Source of the DNA: Deltaproteobacteria bacterium
GTDB lineage: Bacteria; Desulfobacterota; Desulfovibrionia; Desulfovibrionales; Desulfovibrionaceae
Assembly: GCA_031275645.1 (NCBI GenBank)
Contig: JAISOL010000012.1
Span: forward strand, 27,736 to 91,735
Reading direction: 5' to 3'
DNA length: 64,000 nucleotides
Shown: positions 28,884 to 38,200 of the stretch, piece after piece
How positions within the stretch are numbered: position 1 is the stretch's first letter
Layout of the letters: the number at the start of each line of letters is the position of its first letter
Notes under the pieces: model-generated
The model's database searches: none
Told to the model about the DNA's origin: nothing
Seen by the model: the letters and a program-made list of their open reading frames with translations, nothing else
Translations under genes and position numbers: made by a program

Positions 28884-28928
28884 CTATTCGAACTTATTAT
28901 GTTATGAGTTTCCGCAGGAGTATTTTTT

Positions 28929-29927
28929 GTGCGAAAAATAAAGTTTTTTCTTGCCGGAAGCGCGGCGGGCTTTACCCCCGGCGGACTGTTGCGCTCTTTT
29001 TTTCTTGCGCTCCTCCTTTTCTGCGTTCCGGAATCTCTCCCGGCCCAGGCCGCTCAAAGAACGGAGATTAACCGCGTCGCCGCCGTGGTCAACGGCGAGC
29101 TTATCACTTTGTATGATTTGCAGCGTCAGGCCATGCAGGAATTTATGCGGCAGAGCCTGCTCGGAAGCGACAATTATTCCGAAATGCGGCGCCGGGAGGT
29201 CATGCGCGAAGTGCTGAACTCCATGATCCTGGATATTCTGCTCCGGCAGGAGGCTGAACGCTATAAAGTCCTTGCGGATGAAAAGGAAGTGGAAAACGAG
29301 CTGCGCCAGATAATGCAGAGCAACCGCCTCAGCCAGGAGGAATTCGAGCGGCGCCTGGCCGCCGAAGGCAGCAGCCTGGACGAATTGAAAGGCAGGATAC
29401 GCGACAGCATACTGCGCCAGAGAATCATGACCCTGATGGTCGCCCGCAAGGTGCAGATTTCTCAGAGCGAAATAGAGCAGTATTATCACGAGCATATTGA
29501 GGAGTTCTCCGTGCAGGACAGCGTTGAGCTCTCCGTCATCGTCTTTCCCGCGGGCATGGACCCGCATGCCGTGCGGGAGAGGATAGTCAGCGGAGAACTG
29601 GATTTTGCCCTGGCGGCCCGGCAATATTCCAAAGCCCCCAACGCTTCCATCGGGGGGAGTATGGGCTCCATTCCCTGGAAGGATTTGAATCAGATCTGGC
29701 GTCAGGCTCTGGCCGGACTGGAGCCGGGCCGGGTTTCACCTGTGCTGTGGAACGGCGCGGACGCGATTCTGCTGCACATTGACGCCCTGGAGGCGGCTTC
29801 GGCTCAACCTCTGGAGGAGGTTGCCCCCCGGATTGAAGCAGCCATCAGAGACCCCAGGCTGCGCGAGCGTTTCGACGAGTATACCGGCCAGTTGCGCAGT
29901 CAGGCCATGGTGGATATCCGTATATAA
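28929..29927 (+). CDS. surA: SurA-type peptidyl-prolyl cis-trans isomerase
   Basis: INRVAAVVNGELITLYDLQRQAMQEF, SurA_N helices and rotamase-like C-terminus; GTG start. Confidence 0.85.
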   Translation: MRKIKFFLAGSAAGFTPGGLLRSFFLALLLFCVPESLPAQAAQRTEINRVAAVVNGELITLYDLQRQAMQEFMRQSLLGSDNYSEMRRREVMREVLNSMILDILLRQEAERYKVLADEKEVENELRQIMQSNRLSQEEFERRLAAEGSSLDELKGRIRDSILRQRIMTLMVARKVQISQSEIEQYYHEHIEEFSVQDSVELSVIVFPAGMDPHAVRERIVSGELDFALAARQYSKAPNASIGGSMGSIPWKDLNQIWRQALAGLEPGRVSPVLWNGADAILLHIDALEAASAQPLEEVAPRIEAAIRDPRLRERFDEYTGQLRSQAMVDIRI

Positions 29928-29953
29928 CAACTCCGGAAACAGACGGTAAAGAC

Positions 29954-30898
29954 ATGCAAGTTGACAAGTTAATGGATTTGGGGACAAGGTTGAGGGAAAA
30001 GAGAGAATCCCTCGGCCTGGAGCGCGAGGATATAGCCGTTAAAATCAAGGTTTCCGCCAAAACTTTGTACGCTCTGGAAGAAGCCCTGGTGGATTCCCTC
30101 CCCCAGCCCATTTTCGCCAGGGGGTTCATCCAGGCCTATGCCGAGGCTGTCGGCATAGGGCCGGGGGAGATCAACGATCTTATAGCCGCTACTTTTCCCA
30201 GCGACAGTCTTTACAATATCAATCCGGGCCTGAGTTCCTCCGCGCGCGAGCAGTCCATAACCATAAATCAGACTTCCAACGCCAAGGCGGCCCTGATTGT
30301 CGTGCCTTTTCTGCTCCTCTTCGCCGCTCTGGCTCTGGGCATATATTACTTTTTTGGGGAAGACATCAAGGAACTGCTCGGCGGCGGCTCGTCCGCGGAC
30401 ACGCAACAGAGCGGCAGCCTCCATGCCGGCGCCGTTGCCTCCCCTTTGGCCGACGAAGCCGGGGGGGGGGAGCTTGTCGAGAGCGGAGGCGCGGACTCCT
30501 CCTCTCAGACGCGGGGCTTGGTGGCGGAGGCCGGGCCGGGGGAAGCCCCGGCGGAGGCTGAACCGGAAGTAGAGACAGCTTTTCTGCCTTCAGCCGGCCA
30601 GAGCAGCCCCCAATTTACGGTGGTGCGCCAGTCCAACGCCCGCGCGAATTCGCCCATTCCTCCCGGAAGCATGCGCGTGGTGCTTTTTGCCAAGGATGAA
30701 TGCTGGGTGGGGGCGGAATTTGACAACTCCGGAACCCGCGGTTTTTCTCTGGAGGCAGGCCAGACCTTTGTGTTGGATTTTAAAGATCGCCTCAAACTTA
30801 CCCTGGGCAATTCCGGAGTGGTCGAAATGAGCTATAACGGGCGTCCCTACAACATAGGCGGCCGGTTCAGGGAAGCCAGGGTTCTTCATTTTCCTTGA
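29954..30898 (+). CDS. RodZ-like protein (Xre-type HTH, TM segment, C-terminal DUF4115-like domain)
   Basis: LGTRLREKRESLGLEREDIAVKIKVSAKTLYALEE, single TM, C-terminal ECWVGAEFDNSGTRGFSLEAGQTF; G10 tract at 30461-30470. Confidence 0.8.
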   Translation: MQVDKLMDLGTRLREKRESLGLEREDIAVKIKVSAKTLYALEEALVDSLPQPIFARGFIQAYAEAVGIGPGEINDLIAATFPSDSLYNINPGLSSSAREQSITINQTSNAKAALIVVPFLLLFAALALGIYYFFGEDIKELLGGGSSADTQQSGSLHAGAVASPLADEAGGGELVESGGADSSSQTRGLVAEAGPGEAPAEAEPEVETAFLPSAGQSSPQFTVVRQSNARANSPIPPGSMRVVLFAKDECWVGAEFDNSGTRGFSLEAGQTFVLDFKDRLKLTLGNSGVVEMSYNGRPYNIGGRFREARVLHFP

Positions 30899-31763
30899 AT
30901 TCAAGGCGCGGGAGATCCAGGCTGCTTTTGTCCGCCCGCAGAATTAACGGCCTTTCCTCGGTGGACGTGAGTTTCTCCGCCGGCTTTGTGCCGGCGGAGA
31001 GCAGGATTAAGCGGGGGGCTCGGCAGGGGCCGGTCTGCACCGGCAGAAGCCTGACCGGATAAAGCCCGCAATCCTTTAAAGCCGCAAGCAGCTCGTCCCG
31101 CCTGGAAAAGGGGAAAATCATGCAGAAGGCGCCGCTCCCGGACATGGCCGCGCGGGCGGAGCGGAGAAAGGCGCGCAGGGTGTTTTCATCGCCGTGCAAG
31201 GCCAGGCGGCGCGACGGCGAAAGAGGGAGGCGCCCCTTGCCTGTAAGGTGATAGGGAGGGTTGGCGGTCACCAGATCGAACGCTTCCCGCTCCCTTGTCA
31301 TTTCCTGCCGCAGATCCGCCGGGGCGGCCGTGAATATGTCCGCGCAGCCGAGGAGGCTGGCGTTCTGCCGGGCCGCTTCCAGCAGATCGTCCTGTAAATC
31401 CAGGCCCAGAATACGTCTGGGAGGCTCCTCTTCCGGGCGCGGGGAGAGCAGCCAGACGGCAAAGGCTACCGCTCCGCAGCCGCAGCCGAGATCCAGAAGG
31501 CTGCTCCAGTCCGGACGGCAGGAGCGGGCGAAGGCCCCCAGGAGCAGCGCGTCCATGGAAAAGCGAAAGGAGCCTTGCGGCTGGACAAGGCCGCTGGGGA
31601 AGCGGAGGCGCTCTCCAGAGTCTGACGGCACGGTTTTCCTTACCCCGGATCCTGTCCGCCGGGTCTGCGTCAAGGCGGCGGGGATTAGCGCTTGACGCCC
31701 GGCGAAGTCGGGCCTAGCATCCTGATAACCTTTCCCTTTGAGGAGAACAATCCCCCGGCTCAT
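30867..31763 (-). CDS. tRNA1(Val) (adenine37-N6)-methyltransferase-like (start uncertain, probably <=31631)
   Basis: MDALLLGAFA, LLDLGCGCGAVAFA, FDLVTANPPYHLTGKGRLP (NPPY motif). Confidence 0.8.
   Translation of the reverse strand: MSRGIVLLKGKGYQDARPDFAGRQALIPAALTQTRRTGSGVRKTVPSDSGERLRFPSGLVQPQGSFRFSMDALLLGAFARSCRPDWSSLLDLGCGCGAVAFAVWLLSPRPEEEPPRRILGLDLQDDLLEAARQNASLLGCADIFTAAPADLRQEMTREREAFDLVTANPPYHLTGKGRLPLSPSRRLALHGDENTLRAFLRSARAAMSGSGAFCMIFPFSRRDELLAALKDCGLYPVRLLPVQTGPCRAPRLILLSAGTKPAEKLTSTEERPLILRADKSSLDLPRLEFKENEEPWLP
31692..31720 (+). promoter_or_regulatory. Sigma70-type promoter upstream of the DEAD-box gene
   Basis: TTGACG-N17-TAGCAT; spacer nearly identical to that at 35007-35035. 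Confidence 0.5.
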
Positions 31764-31789
31764 TACGCCGGGCGGGAGTCATACGGCGT

Positions 31790-33358
31790 ATGGAGCCGGC
31801 GGTGGATTTAAACATGGACGAAAAAGAACTACTTGAATCTTCCGGAAATCTTTCGGACAACGCCTATGTGATTGAGGAAGAACATCTTTCCGAGCCTGAA
31901 CGCCCTCTGCCGCGCGTAGCCCTGGAGGATCTCCCCCCGGCTTTGGCGCAGGCGGCGCGCAAGGTCGGCTGGAACCGGCTCATGCCGGTGCAGTCCCTGG
32001 CTTTGCCTTACCTTTTGCAGGGCGAGGACATTATGGTGCAATCCCGCACCGGCAGCGGAAAAACCGGAGCCTTTCTGCTGCCGGCTCTGGCGCGCATGGA
32101 CCCGCGGCTTCGTTCCTGTCAGGCTATGGTGCTCACGCCCACGCGGGAGCTGGCCCTGCAGGTGGCGGCCGAGGCCGGCGCCCTGTTCGCTTCTTCCGGC
32201 CTGGAAACAGCAGCGCTGTATGGCGGAGTGGGTTACGCCATCCAGAACGAAGCCCTGAAGCGGGGAGCGCATCTGGTGGTGGGAACCCCGGGACGGGTGC
32301 TGGATCACCTGCTCCGGCGCAATTTCACGCTGGATGATTTGCGCCTGCTGGTCTTTGACGAAGCCGACCGCATGCTCTCCGTCGGTTTTTACCCGGATAT
32401 GAAGGAAGTGCAGCGCTACCTGCCCAAAAGGCGGCTGCCGGTGCATTTCTTTTCCGCCACTTTTCCCCCGCAGGTGTTGCGCATGGCCGGCGAATTCATG
32501 GCCAGGCCGGCCCTTCTCAGCCTGAGCCGGGAACAGGTGCATCACATGGGGGATATGGAGCATCTCTTTTACCAGGTCAGAACTATGGAAAAGGACAGGG
32601 CTCTGGTGCGCATCCTGGAGATGGAAAGCCCCGGCGCGGCGATTGTCTTTTGCAACACCAAGGCGGATGTGCATTATGTGACGGCCGTGCTGCGCGGTTT
32701 CGGCTTCAACGCCGACGAGCTTTCGGCGGATCTCGCCCAGAGCAGAAGGGAGGAGGTGCTCGCCCAGTTGCGCGCCGGGGCTCTGCGCTTCCTCGTGGCC
32801 ACGGATGTGGCGGCGCGCGGCATAGATATCCCGGAGCTGACCCACGTTGTTTTGTATTCCCCGCCGGAAGATCCCGAATCCTACATCCACCGGGCCGGAC
32901 GTACCGGTCGGGCCGGAGCCGGAGGCACGGTGATCTCCCTGGTGGACATCATGGAGAAAATGGAACTGGCCCGCATTGCCAGGCATTTCAAAATAGTCCT
33001 GACCGAGAGAGAGCTTCCGGATGAATCCGATCTGGCCCGGGTGGTGGGCGAGCGCCTGGCGGCCCTGCTGGAAGGGAATCTGCGCAAGAAGACCGATCTG
33101 GAACAGGAACGCATGCGGCGTTTTTCCTCTCTGGCCGCGGAGCTGGCCGGGGACGAGGATTCCGTCAAGCTGCTTTGCCTGCTTCTGGACGAAACCTATC
33201 AGGCCAGCCTGCATACGCCTCCTCCGCAACCGGCCGTCTCCGTCCGTCCAGCCGGCGTCCGGGCCGCGGCGGGGCAGGACGGGAGGGAGGCCGGCGACAG
33301 GAGAAGGCGCCGGAGGCGCGGCCGTCCCGGAAAGGCCGCTGAAGGGGCGGGAGATTGA
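31790..33358 (+). CDS. DEAD/DEAH-box RNA helicase
   Basis: VQSRTGSGKTGAF, PTRELALQ, VFDEADRML, FSATFPP, HRAGRTGRAG. Confidence 0.95.
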   Translation: MEPAVDLNMDEKELLESSGNLSDNAYVIEEEHLSEPERPLPRVALEDLPPALAQAARKVGWNRLMPVQSLALPYLLQGEDIMVQSRTGSGKTGAFLLPALARMDPRLRSCQAMVLTPTRELALQVAAEAGALFASSGLETAALYGGVGYAIQNEALKRGAHLVVGTPGRVLDHLLRRNFTLDDLRLLVFDEADRMLSVGFYPDMKEVQRYLPKRRLPVHFFSATFPPQVLRMAGEFMARPALLSLSREQVHHMGDMEHLFYQVRTMEKDRALVRILEMESPGAAIVFCNTKADVHYVTAVLRGFGFNADELSADLAQSRREEVLAQLRAGALRFLVATDVAARGIDIPELTHVVLYSPPEDPESYIHRAGRTGRAGAGGTVISLVDIMEKMELARIARHFKIVLTERELPDESDLARVVGERLAALLEGNLRKKTDLEQERMRRFSSLAAELAGDEDSVKLLCLLLDETYQASLHTPPPQPAVSVRPAGVRAAAGQDGREAGDRRRRRRRGRPGKAAEGAGD

Positions 33359-33362
33359 ACCC

Positions 33363-33824
33363 GTGCAATCCGACTCTCCGCTTTATACCGAAGACGAAGT
33401 CCTGCGCCATTTCACGGATTTGCTGCCCGCCCTGGATCTGGAACGGGAAATAGCGGAACTGGGTTTCGGCCTGAACGGCATATTCAAGAGAAGACGCAGC
33501 TTGGATGAATTCACGTCCATGTGCATAGCCATGTGGGGTCTGGCTCTGGAGCGTTCCTTTCCGGAAGAGGCCGAGGTCTTTTTCCGAAGTTTTCTGGAGA
33601 ATTCGCCCACGCTGGGCAAAGGGAAAAAAAGGGAGGAGAGTCTTGCCCGGATTATGGCCTACAGCGCCTTGTTCGACTTGCGGAAGGAAAATGATTTTTC
33701 GCCCGTGGCGCGATATATGGCGGGAAAACTGAATCCCGGAACCGGGGACGAAAAGGCGCTGCTCCTGAAGCTTTCTCTGACCATGCGCAAGCTCTACAAA
33801 ATTATTTTCGATTATCTGATTTAG
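33363..33824 (+). CDS. Conserved hypothetical protein
   Basis: Open frame continuing after the helicase; GTG start VQSDSPLYTEDEVLRHFTDLLPALDL; start uncertain. Confidence 0.55.
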   Translation: MQSDSPLYTEDEVLRHFTDLLPALDLEREIAELGFGLNGIFKRRRSLDEFTSMCIAMWGLALERSFPEEAEVFFRSFLENSPTLGKGKKREESLARIMAYSALFDLRKENDFSPVARYMAGKLNPGTGDEKALLLKLSLTMRKLYKIIFDYLI

Positions 33825-33833
33825 AGCATTTTT

Positions 33834-34964
33834 CTATATAGCCGGCCCTTGCGCTCTGAGATGCCGGCCGGCCGCTTTTACGAAAAGCCCGAGCGTTTTG
33901 CCGAGAGCCTTGCGCGTGTCTTTATCCAGGGCGAGGTAAGACTTGAGCATGGCCAGGGCGCTGCGCCGCCAGCCGGCGCCCATTTCCTGGAACGTTTTGG
34001 CGCCGGTGGCGTTGACGATCCGGAACAGAGCCTCCACGAACAGGGCCCGCTGCTCTTCGGAGCATTCCGACAGCCAGGCTTTGACGGTGTGGTCCACAAA
34101 CCGGCTGCCGTCCGTAACCGAAGCCAGGTGGACGAAGCGCGGCCCGGACACTTCCCAGGAATAGAAATCGTGCTGAAACAGCCCCTTTTGGCGGCTGCGC
34201 ACCACGGAATAGCGCTCTTCGTGCTCCAGCAGCAGGCCGATGATCGAAGTTTGCGGAATAAAGGCGCGCAGGCGGTCGCGAATGGCCAGGTACCCCGGCT
34301 GCCCGGCCGCTTCGGCGTGCAGCCAGGGGCCGTCGTTGTTGTAGACGGCCACGATTCTCTCCCGCACGGACGGCGCGCAAAAAGCCGAAGCGTAGATAGC
34401 CAGGTTCCCGCCCTTGGAGTGCCCGCCCACGCGCAGGGGGCCCGCCAGGCGGGCGGCCATGCTTTCCAGGTAGGCCACGGCGGACGACTGCGCCGGCACC
34501 TGGCGCATGAAGCCCATGTTGAAGTCTTCCTTCCAGCCCACCAGGGTGTTGTCGGTGCCCCGGTAGGCCACAAAGTGGCTGCCGTCGCCCAAATCCACGG
34601 TCACGGCGGCGAACTGCGTTTCCTCCGGCAGGCTGATGACGTTGGCGTAGCAGTGCAGCCGCAGGCCGGCGAAGCGCGGGCAGCGCCCGATTTCCTCGAA
34701 CAGGCGCTTGTCTTTACGCATGCGCAGGAGCTTCCAGGTTGCCGGGCTGGCGGCGAACTCGCGGGCGGCTTCGCCGATGCTGACGGCGCCGGCGCAGTCG
34801 GCGGGCACAATGCCGTCCAGCGGCACGTAGGCAAAGGCCGAGAGCACCAGATTATCCACCTCGTTGAAGCCGTCCCGCGCAATGGCGAGGTCGCCGCGCC
34901 AGGCCATGTAGTCGTAAATGTCGGGCATGCTGTCCTTTATAGCAGGGAATGGCGGCAACGGCAA
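33834..34964 (-). CDS. Mbeg1-like / DUF2974 alpha/beta-hydrolase-fold protein
   Basis: NEVDNLVLSAFAYVPLDGIV, FVAYRGTDNTLVGWKEDFNMGF, nucleophile elbow VGGHSKGGNLAIYASAF. Confidence 0.82.
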   Translation of the reverse strand: MPLPPFPAIKDSMPDIYDYMAWRGDLAIARDGFNEVDNLVLSAFAYVPLDGIVPADCAGAVSIGEAAREFAASPATWKLLRMRKDKRLFEEIGRCPRFAGLRLHCYANVISLPEETQFAAVTVDLGDGSHFVAYRGTDNTLVGWKEDFNMGFMRQVPAQSSAVAYLESMAARLAGPLRVGGHSKGGNLAIYASAFCAPSVRERIVAVYNNDGPWLHAEAAGQPGYLAIRDRLRAFIPQTSIIGLLLEHEERYSVVRSRQKGLFQHDFYSWEVSGPRFVHLASVTDGSRFVDHTVKAWLSECSEEQRALFVEALFRIVNATGAKTFQEMGAGWRRSALAMLKSYLALDKDTRKALGKTLGLFVKAAGRHLRAQGPAI

Positions 34965-35006
34965 ATTTTCCTGAACCGGGGCGGTTCAACTCAGGGAGAT
35001 TTCCGC

Positions 35007-35035
35007 TTGACGCCCGGCGAAGTCGAGCCTACCAT
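35007..35035 (+). promoter_or_regulatory. Sigma70-type promoter upstream of the PxxKW gene
   Basis: TTGACG-N17-TACCAT, repeat of 31692-31720; preceded by GGGAGATTTCCGC, also found before valS. Confidence 0.5.
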
Positions 35036-35084
35036 CCCGCCAACCCTTCCCTTCGGGGAGGGGAACAATTCAAGGAGAAGTGTC

Positions 35085-35363
35085 ATGGCTAAAGTCATTA
35101 ATCCCGTGTTTGCCGGGGCTTCCGTCGCGGACGGGGGCATGCTGTACAACGGCGTGCTTTGCCTCCCGGTTGTCGATAGATGCCAGGGTTGTGAAAGGGT
35201 TCAGGATTTTGAGGGGCAGGGATATTGCACGAGTTATCCGGCTCCGGCCAGCAAGTGGAACCTGGGCCGCTGCAATTTTGCCACGCATGTGAAAAAGGAG
35301 ATCAAGACCCAGGCCAAGGTCAACCCGCTCAAAGCTTCCAAGCGCGCTTCCAAGGGCAAGTGA
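35085..35363 (+). CDS. PxxKW family cysteine-rich protein
   Basis: CQGCERVQDFEGQGYCTSYPAPASKWNLGRCNFATHV with P-x-x-K-W; AAGGAG RBS. Confidence 0.85.
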   Translation: MAKVINPVFAGASVADGGMLYNGVLCLPVVDRCQGCERVQDFEGQGYCTSYPAPASKWNLGRCNFATHVKKEIKTQAKVNPLKASKRASKGK

Positions 35364-35389
35364 GGGCCGGCCTTGCCCTCCGGGCGGGT

Positions 35390-36073
35390 CTATGTTTTTT
35401 CGCGCCGCCTGTTCCGCAGCCCTTCGACAAGCACGGGGGCCAGCGAGATCAGGATGATGGCGTAAATAACCACGGAAAAGTTTTTCTGCACCCAGGGGAG
35501 ATTGCCCAGGAAAAAGCCGGCGCTGATCAGCGTCAGCACCCAGACGGCAGCTCCGCAGCAGTTGAAAAGTATGAAGCTTTGGCGGCGCATCCGGGCAATG
35601 CCGGCCACAAAGGGGGCAAAGGTGCGGATAATGGGAACGAAGCGGGCCAGGACTATGGCCTTGCCGCCGTGTTTCGTGTAAAAGGCCTGGGCGCGCAGGA
35701 GATATTCCCGTTTCAGGAAGCGCCGTTCCCGCTCAAAGGCGGCCTGGCCTATATGACGGCCCGCGAAGTAGTTGAGCTGATCTCCGGCGACGGCCGCGCA
35801 GAAGATCAGCGGCAGGAGCAGGGGGTAAGAAAGCTTTCCGGCCCCGGAGAGGGCTCCGGCTGCGAAAAGCAGGGAATCGCCGGGAAGGAAGGGCGTTATG
35901 ACCAGTCCGGTTTCGCAGAAGATTACCAGGAAGAGCAGGGGATAAATCCAGAATCCGTAGGTCTCCGCCAGCGGAAAAAGATAGCGATCCACATGCAGAG
36001 CCAGATCGAGGATGAAGCCGAGCGCTTCCGCAAGCTGGGACAGCAGGCCGGGGACAGGGGCCGGAGTTTCCAT
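35390..36073 (-). CDS. DedA family membrane protein
   Basis: IFCETGLVITPFLPGDSLLFAAGAL, RFVPIIRTFAPFVAGIARM. Confidence 0.9.
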   Translation of the reverse strand: METPAPVPGLLSQLAEALGFILDLALHVDRYLFPLAETYGFWIYPLLFLVIFCETGLVITPFLPGDSLLFAAGALSGAGKLSYPLLLPLIFCAAVAGDQLNYFAGRHIGQAAFERERRFLKREYLLRAQAFYTKHGGKAIVLARFVPIIRTFAPFVAGIARMRRQSFILFNCCGAAVWVLTLISAGFFLGNLPWVQKNFSVVIYAIILISLAPVLVEGLRNRRREKT

Positions 36074-36074
36074 G

Positions 36075-36698
36075 TCAACCGGATTTCCTTTCCTTGCCGG
36101 GGAGTTCGTCCGCCAGGCCCAGGGCGCGGGCCCGCATATAAATCTGCCGGCTGATCCAGGCGTCGGTGGCCGCGTAGACGATTTGCCGGGGGTGGAGCCG
36201 CTCCGCTCCCCAGTTGGAGCAGCGTTCACTCTTGGATATGCGCACGTTCAGAAAACAGGCCGCCAGTCCGCGCAGGCTGCGCATACCGATTTTATGACTG
36301 CGGGCGAGGTCGCTCAAGTCCACCAGACAGCCGGGCTGAAAGTCGCAAAGGGCGCGCAGGGAGCGCATGTCTTCGGCTATACCCACTCCGGCCTTGACGC
36401 AAGCGGGATTGGACAGGATGGCGGTCAGGCGCGCATCCAGGGCAAGCCTGGTCAGTTGAAAGATGTAAACGGTCTTTTCCGCGGCCAGTTGGAGCAGGGA
36501 GGGAGAGTAGCTCGTGCCCTTGCGGAAGGAAGGCTTGGTTTCCGTGTCAAAGCCCAGAAAAGGCTCCTCCCGGAGCCGTTCCAGAGCGGGGGGCAGTTCC
36601 TCCTCTTCCTGCACCAGGACTATTTCTCCGCTGTATTTGAAAAGAGGATAGAGGTTTACCTCCTCTTTGGTCAGGGTCGGACTGAAGGTCAAGGCCAT
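36075..36698 (-). CDS. 3'-5' exonuclease (RNase D/DnaQ-like)
   Basis: FLGFDTETKPSF, VGIAEDMRSLRAL, YAATDAWISRQIY. Confidence 0.85.
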   Translation of the reverse strand: MALTFSPTLTKEEVNLYPLFKYSGEIVLVQEEEELPPALERLREEPFLGFDTETKPSFRKGTSYSPSLLQLAAEKTVYIFQLTRLALDARLTAILSNPACVKAGVGIAEDMRSLRALCDFQPGCLVDLSDLARSHKIGMRSLRGLAACFLNVRISKSERCSNWGAERLHPRQIVYAATDAWISRQIYMRARALGLADELPGKERKSG

Positions 36699-36852
36699 GA
36701 CAGATCCTTTGATTCCATTGTCTCCGGCGGCCGGGGCGCCTCCTTACGGAACCCCGGCGTTGCGCCTTTTTATCTCAATTTCCTCCTCAAGGCAAACTTC
36801 TTTTCGTTCCGGCCATATTTTTTTGGCCTGTTACTTGCATGACTTCAGAAAT

Positions 36853-38109
36853 ATGAACAGAAAGAGCTTACGCATCCTTTATCTCGCTCTCCTGCTTTGC
36901 CTTTGTTCCGCGATGTGCCTCGGTTTTGTCGCAAGGCGCCATTCCGGCGGAGAAGCGGGCTACTATCTGCGCGTCAATCTCGCCTCTCTCCGCCTCCGCG
37001 AGGAAAAAGTCAAGGAGCCGCCTCTCCGCCGCGCTTTCGCTCTTCCGGAAGAAAAAGGAGGTTGGTATTTCCGGGAGACCTTTCCGGATAAAGGCTCCCC
37101 GGCTCAGCTCTCTCCTTCCTCTTCTTTTTCCGGAGCGGACGGCGGCCCGGACGACTGGGACGGCTCCGGAGGCCTTCTGGGGATAAGCCGGGGAATGGTG
37201 GTGCTGCGCGGCCTTCCCGAGGATAAGCCCTTGTCCCGCATGGGCGAGCTTGTCCTGCAGGCCGAAAGTTCCCCTCTCCCGCTCAGGGATTTCAGCGGCA
37301 TCGCCGAAGGCAGGCAGAGTCCGGAAGATCTGCTGGCGGAGCTGGACGGCTCCTTTTTCACCCTTCCCGCTTCCGGCGGAGAGCCGGGTCAAAACGGCCC
37401 GAACTGGGGCAGCGGGCTCTATGGAGCGGCTTTGTTCAGCGCCGGGCTCCGGCCGCCCAGGGAGCTTTTTTGTTTCGCGGATCGCATGGAGACGGCTTCC
37501 TGGCTGAATCTGCTGCGTCTGGACACACCCGGGAGATTTCCGGAAGCGCGGCGGGCGGGGGGAAGGAACTCGGCCCGGCCTTCCCTCTACCTGGACCATG
37601 TGGAATTTTTTGCCGGGCGCTATGCCCTGCCGCCCAGCCTGGTTTACGGAATCATGCGCGCGGAAAGCAGCTTCAACCCGGCGGCGGTGAGTCCGTCCAA
37701 TGCTCTCGGGCTCATGCAGGTTGTGCCGGAAAGCGCGGGCGGGGAAGTGCACGCTTATCTTACCGGAAAAAGGGGTTCTCCGGAGGATCACACGCTTTTC
37801 AAGCCGGCGAGCAATATCCAGTACGGCACGGCTTATCTGCATCTTTTGCGCAAACGGCACTTCAAAAACGTCAGAAATCCGGTTTCGCGCGAGCTTTGCG
37901 TGATCGCGGCCTATAACTGCGGTCCCTCCTCCCTTTTCCGGGTCTTTGACCGCGACCGTTCCCGCGCTCTGGAAAAAATCAACCGCCTGACTCCGGAAGA
38001 GCTCTACGGCGTACTGCTCAAAAAACTGCCCAGCCGGGAGAGCAGAGAATATCTGCCCAAGGTGCTGAGCGCGCGCAACGAGTTTTTACGCGGCACCGCC
38101 AGATTCTGA
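36853..38109 (+). CDS. Lytic transglycosylase (SLT domain)
   Basis: LVYGIMRAESSFNPAAVSPSNALGLMQVVPESAG...SNIQYGTAYL...VIAAYNCGPSS. Confidence 0.9.
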   Translation: MNRKSLRILYLALLLCLCSAMCLGFVARRHSGGEAGYYLRVNLASLRLREEKVKEPPLRRAFALPEEKGGWYFRETFPDKGSPAQLSPSSSFSGADGGPDDWDGSGGLLGISRGMVVLRGLPEDKPLSRMGELVLQAESSPLPLRDFSGIAEGRQSPEDLLAELDGSFFTLPASGGEPGQNGPNWGSGLYGAALFSAGLRPPRELFCFADRMETASWLNLLRLDTPGRFPEARRAGGRNSARPSLYLDHVEFFAGRYALPPSLVYGIMRAESSFNPAAVSPSNALGLMQVVPESAGGEVHAYLTGKRGSPEDHTLFKPASNIQYGTAYLHLLRKRHFKNVRNPVSRELCVIAAYNCGPSSLFRVFDRDRSRALEKINRLTPEELYGVLLKKLPSRESREYLPKVLSARNEFLRGTARF

Positions 38110-38119
38110 AAAGACGCGC

Positions 38120-38175
38120 CGGGCGGGCTTTGCCCTCCCTCGCTCGCGAGGTGGGGGCAAGGCCCGCCCGTTTTT
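38120..38175. terminator. Hairpin terminator between convergent lytic transglycosylase and glnB
   Basis: CGGGCGGGC...GCCCGCCCG followed by TTTTT. Confidence 0.7.
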
Positions 38176-38200
38176 CGGCGTTTTTAGTCGCCGGCGGGAA

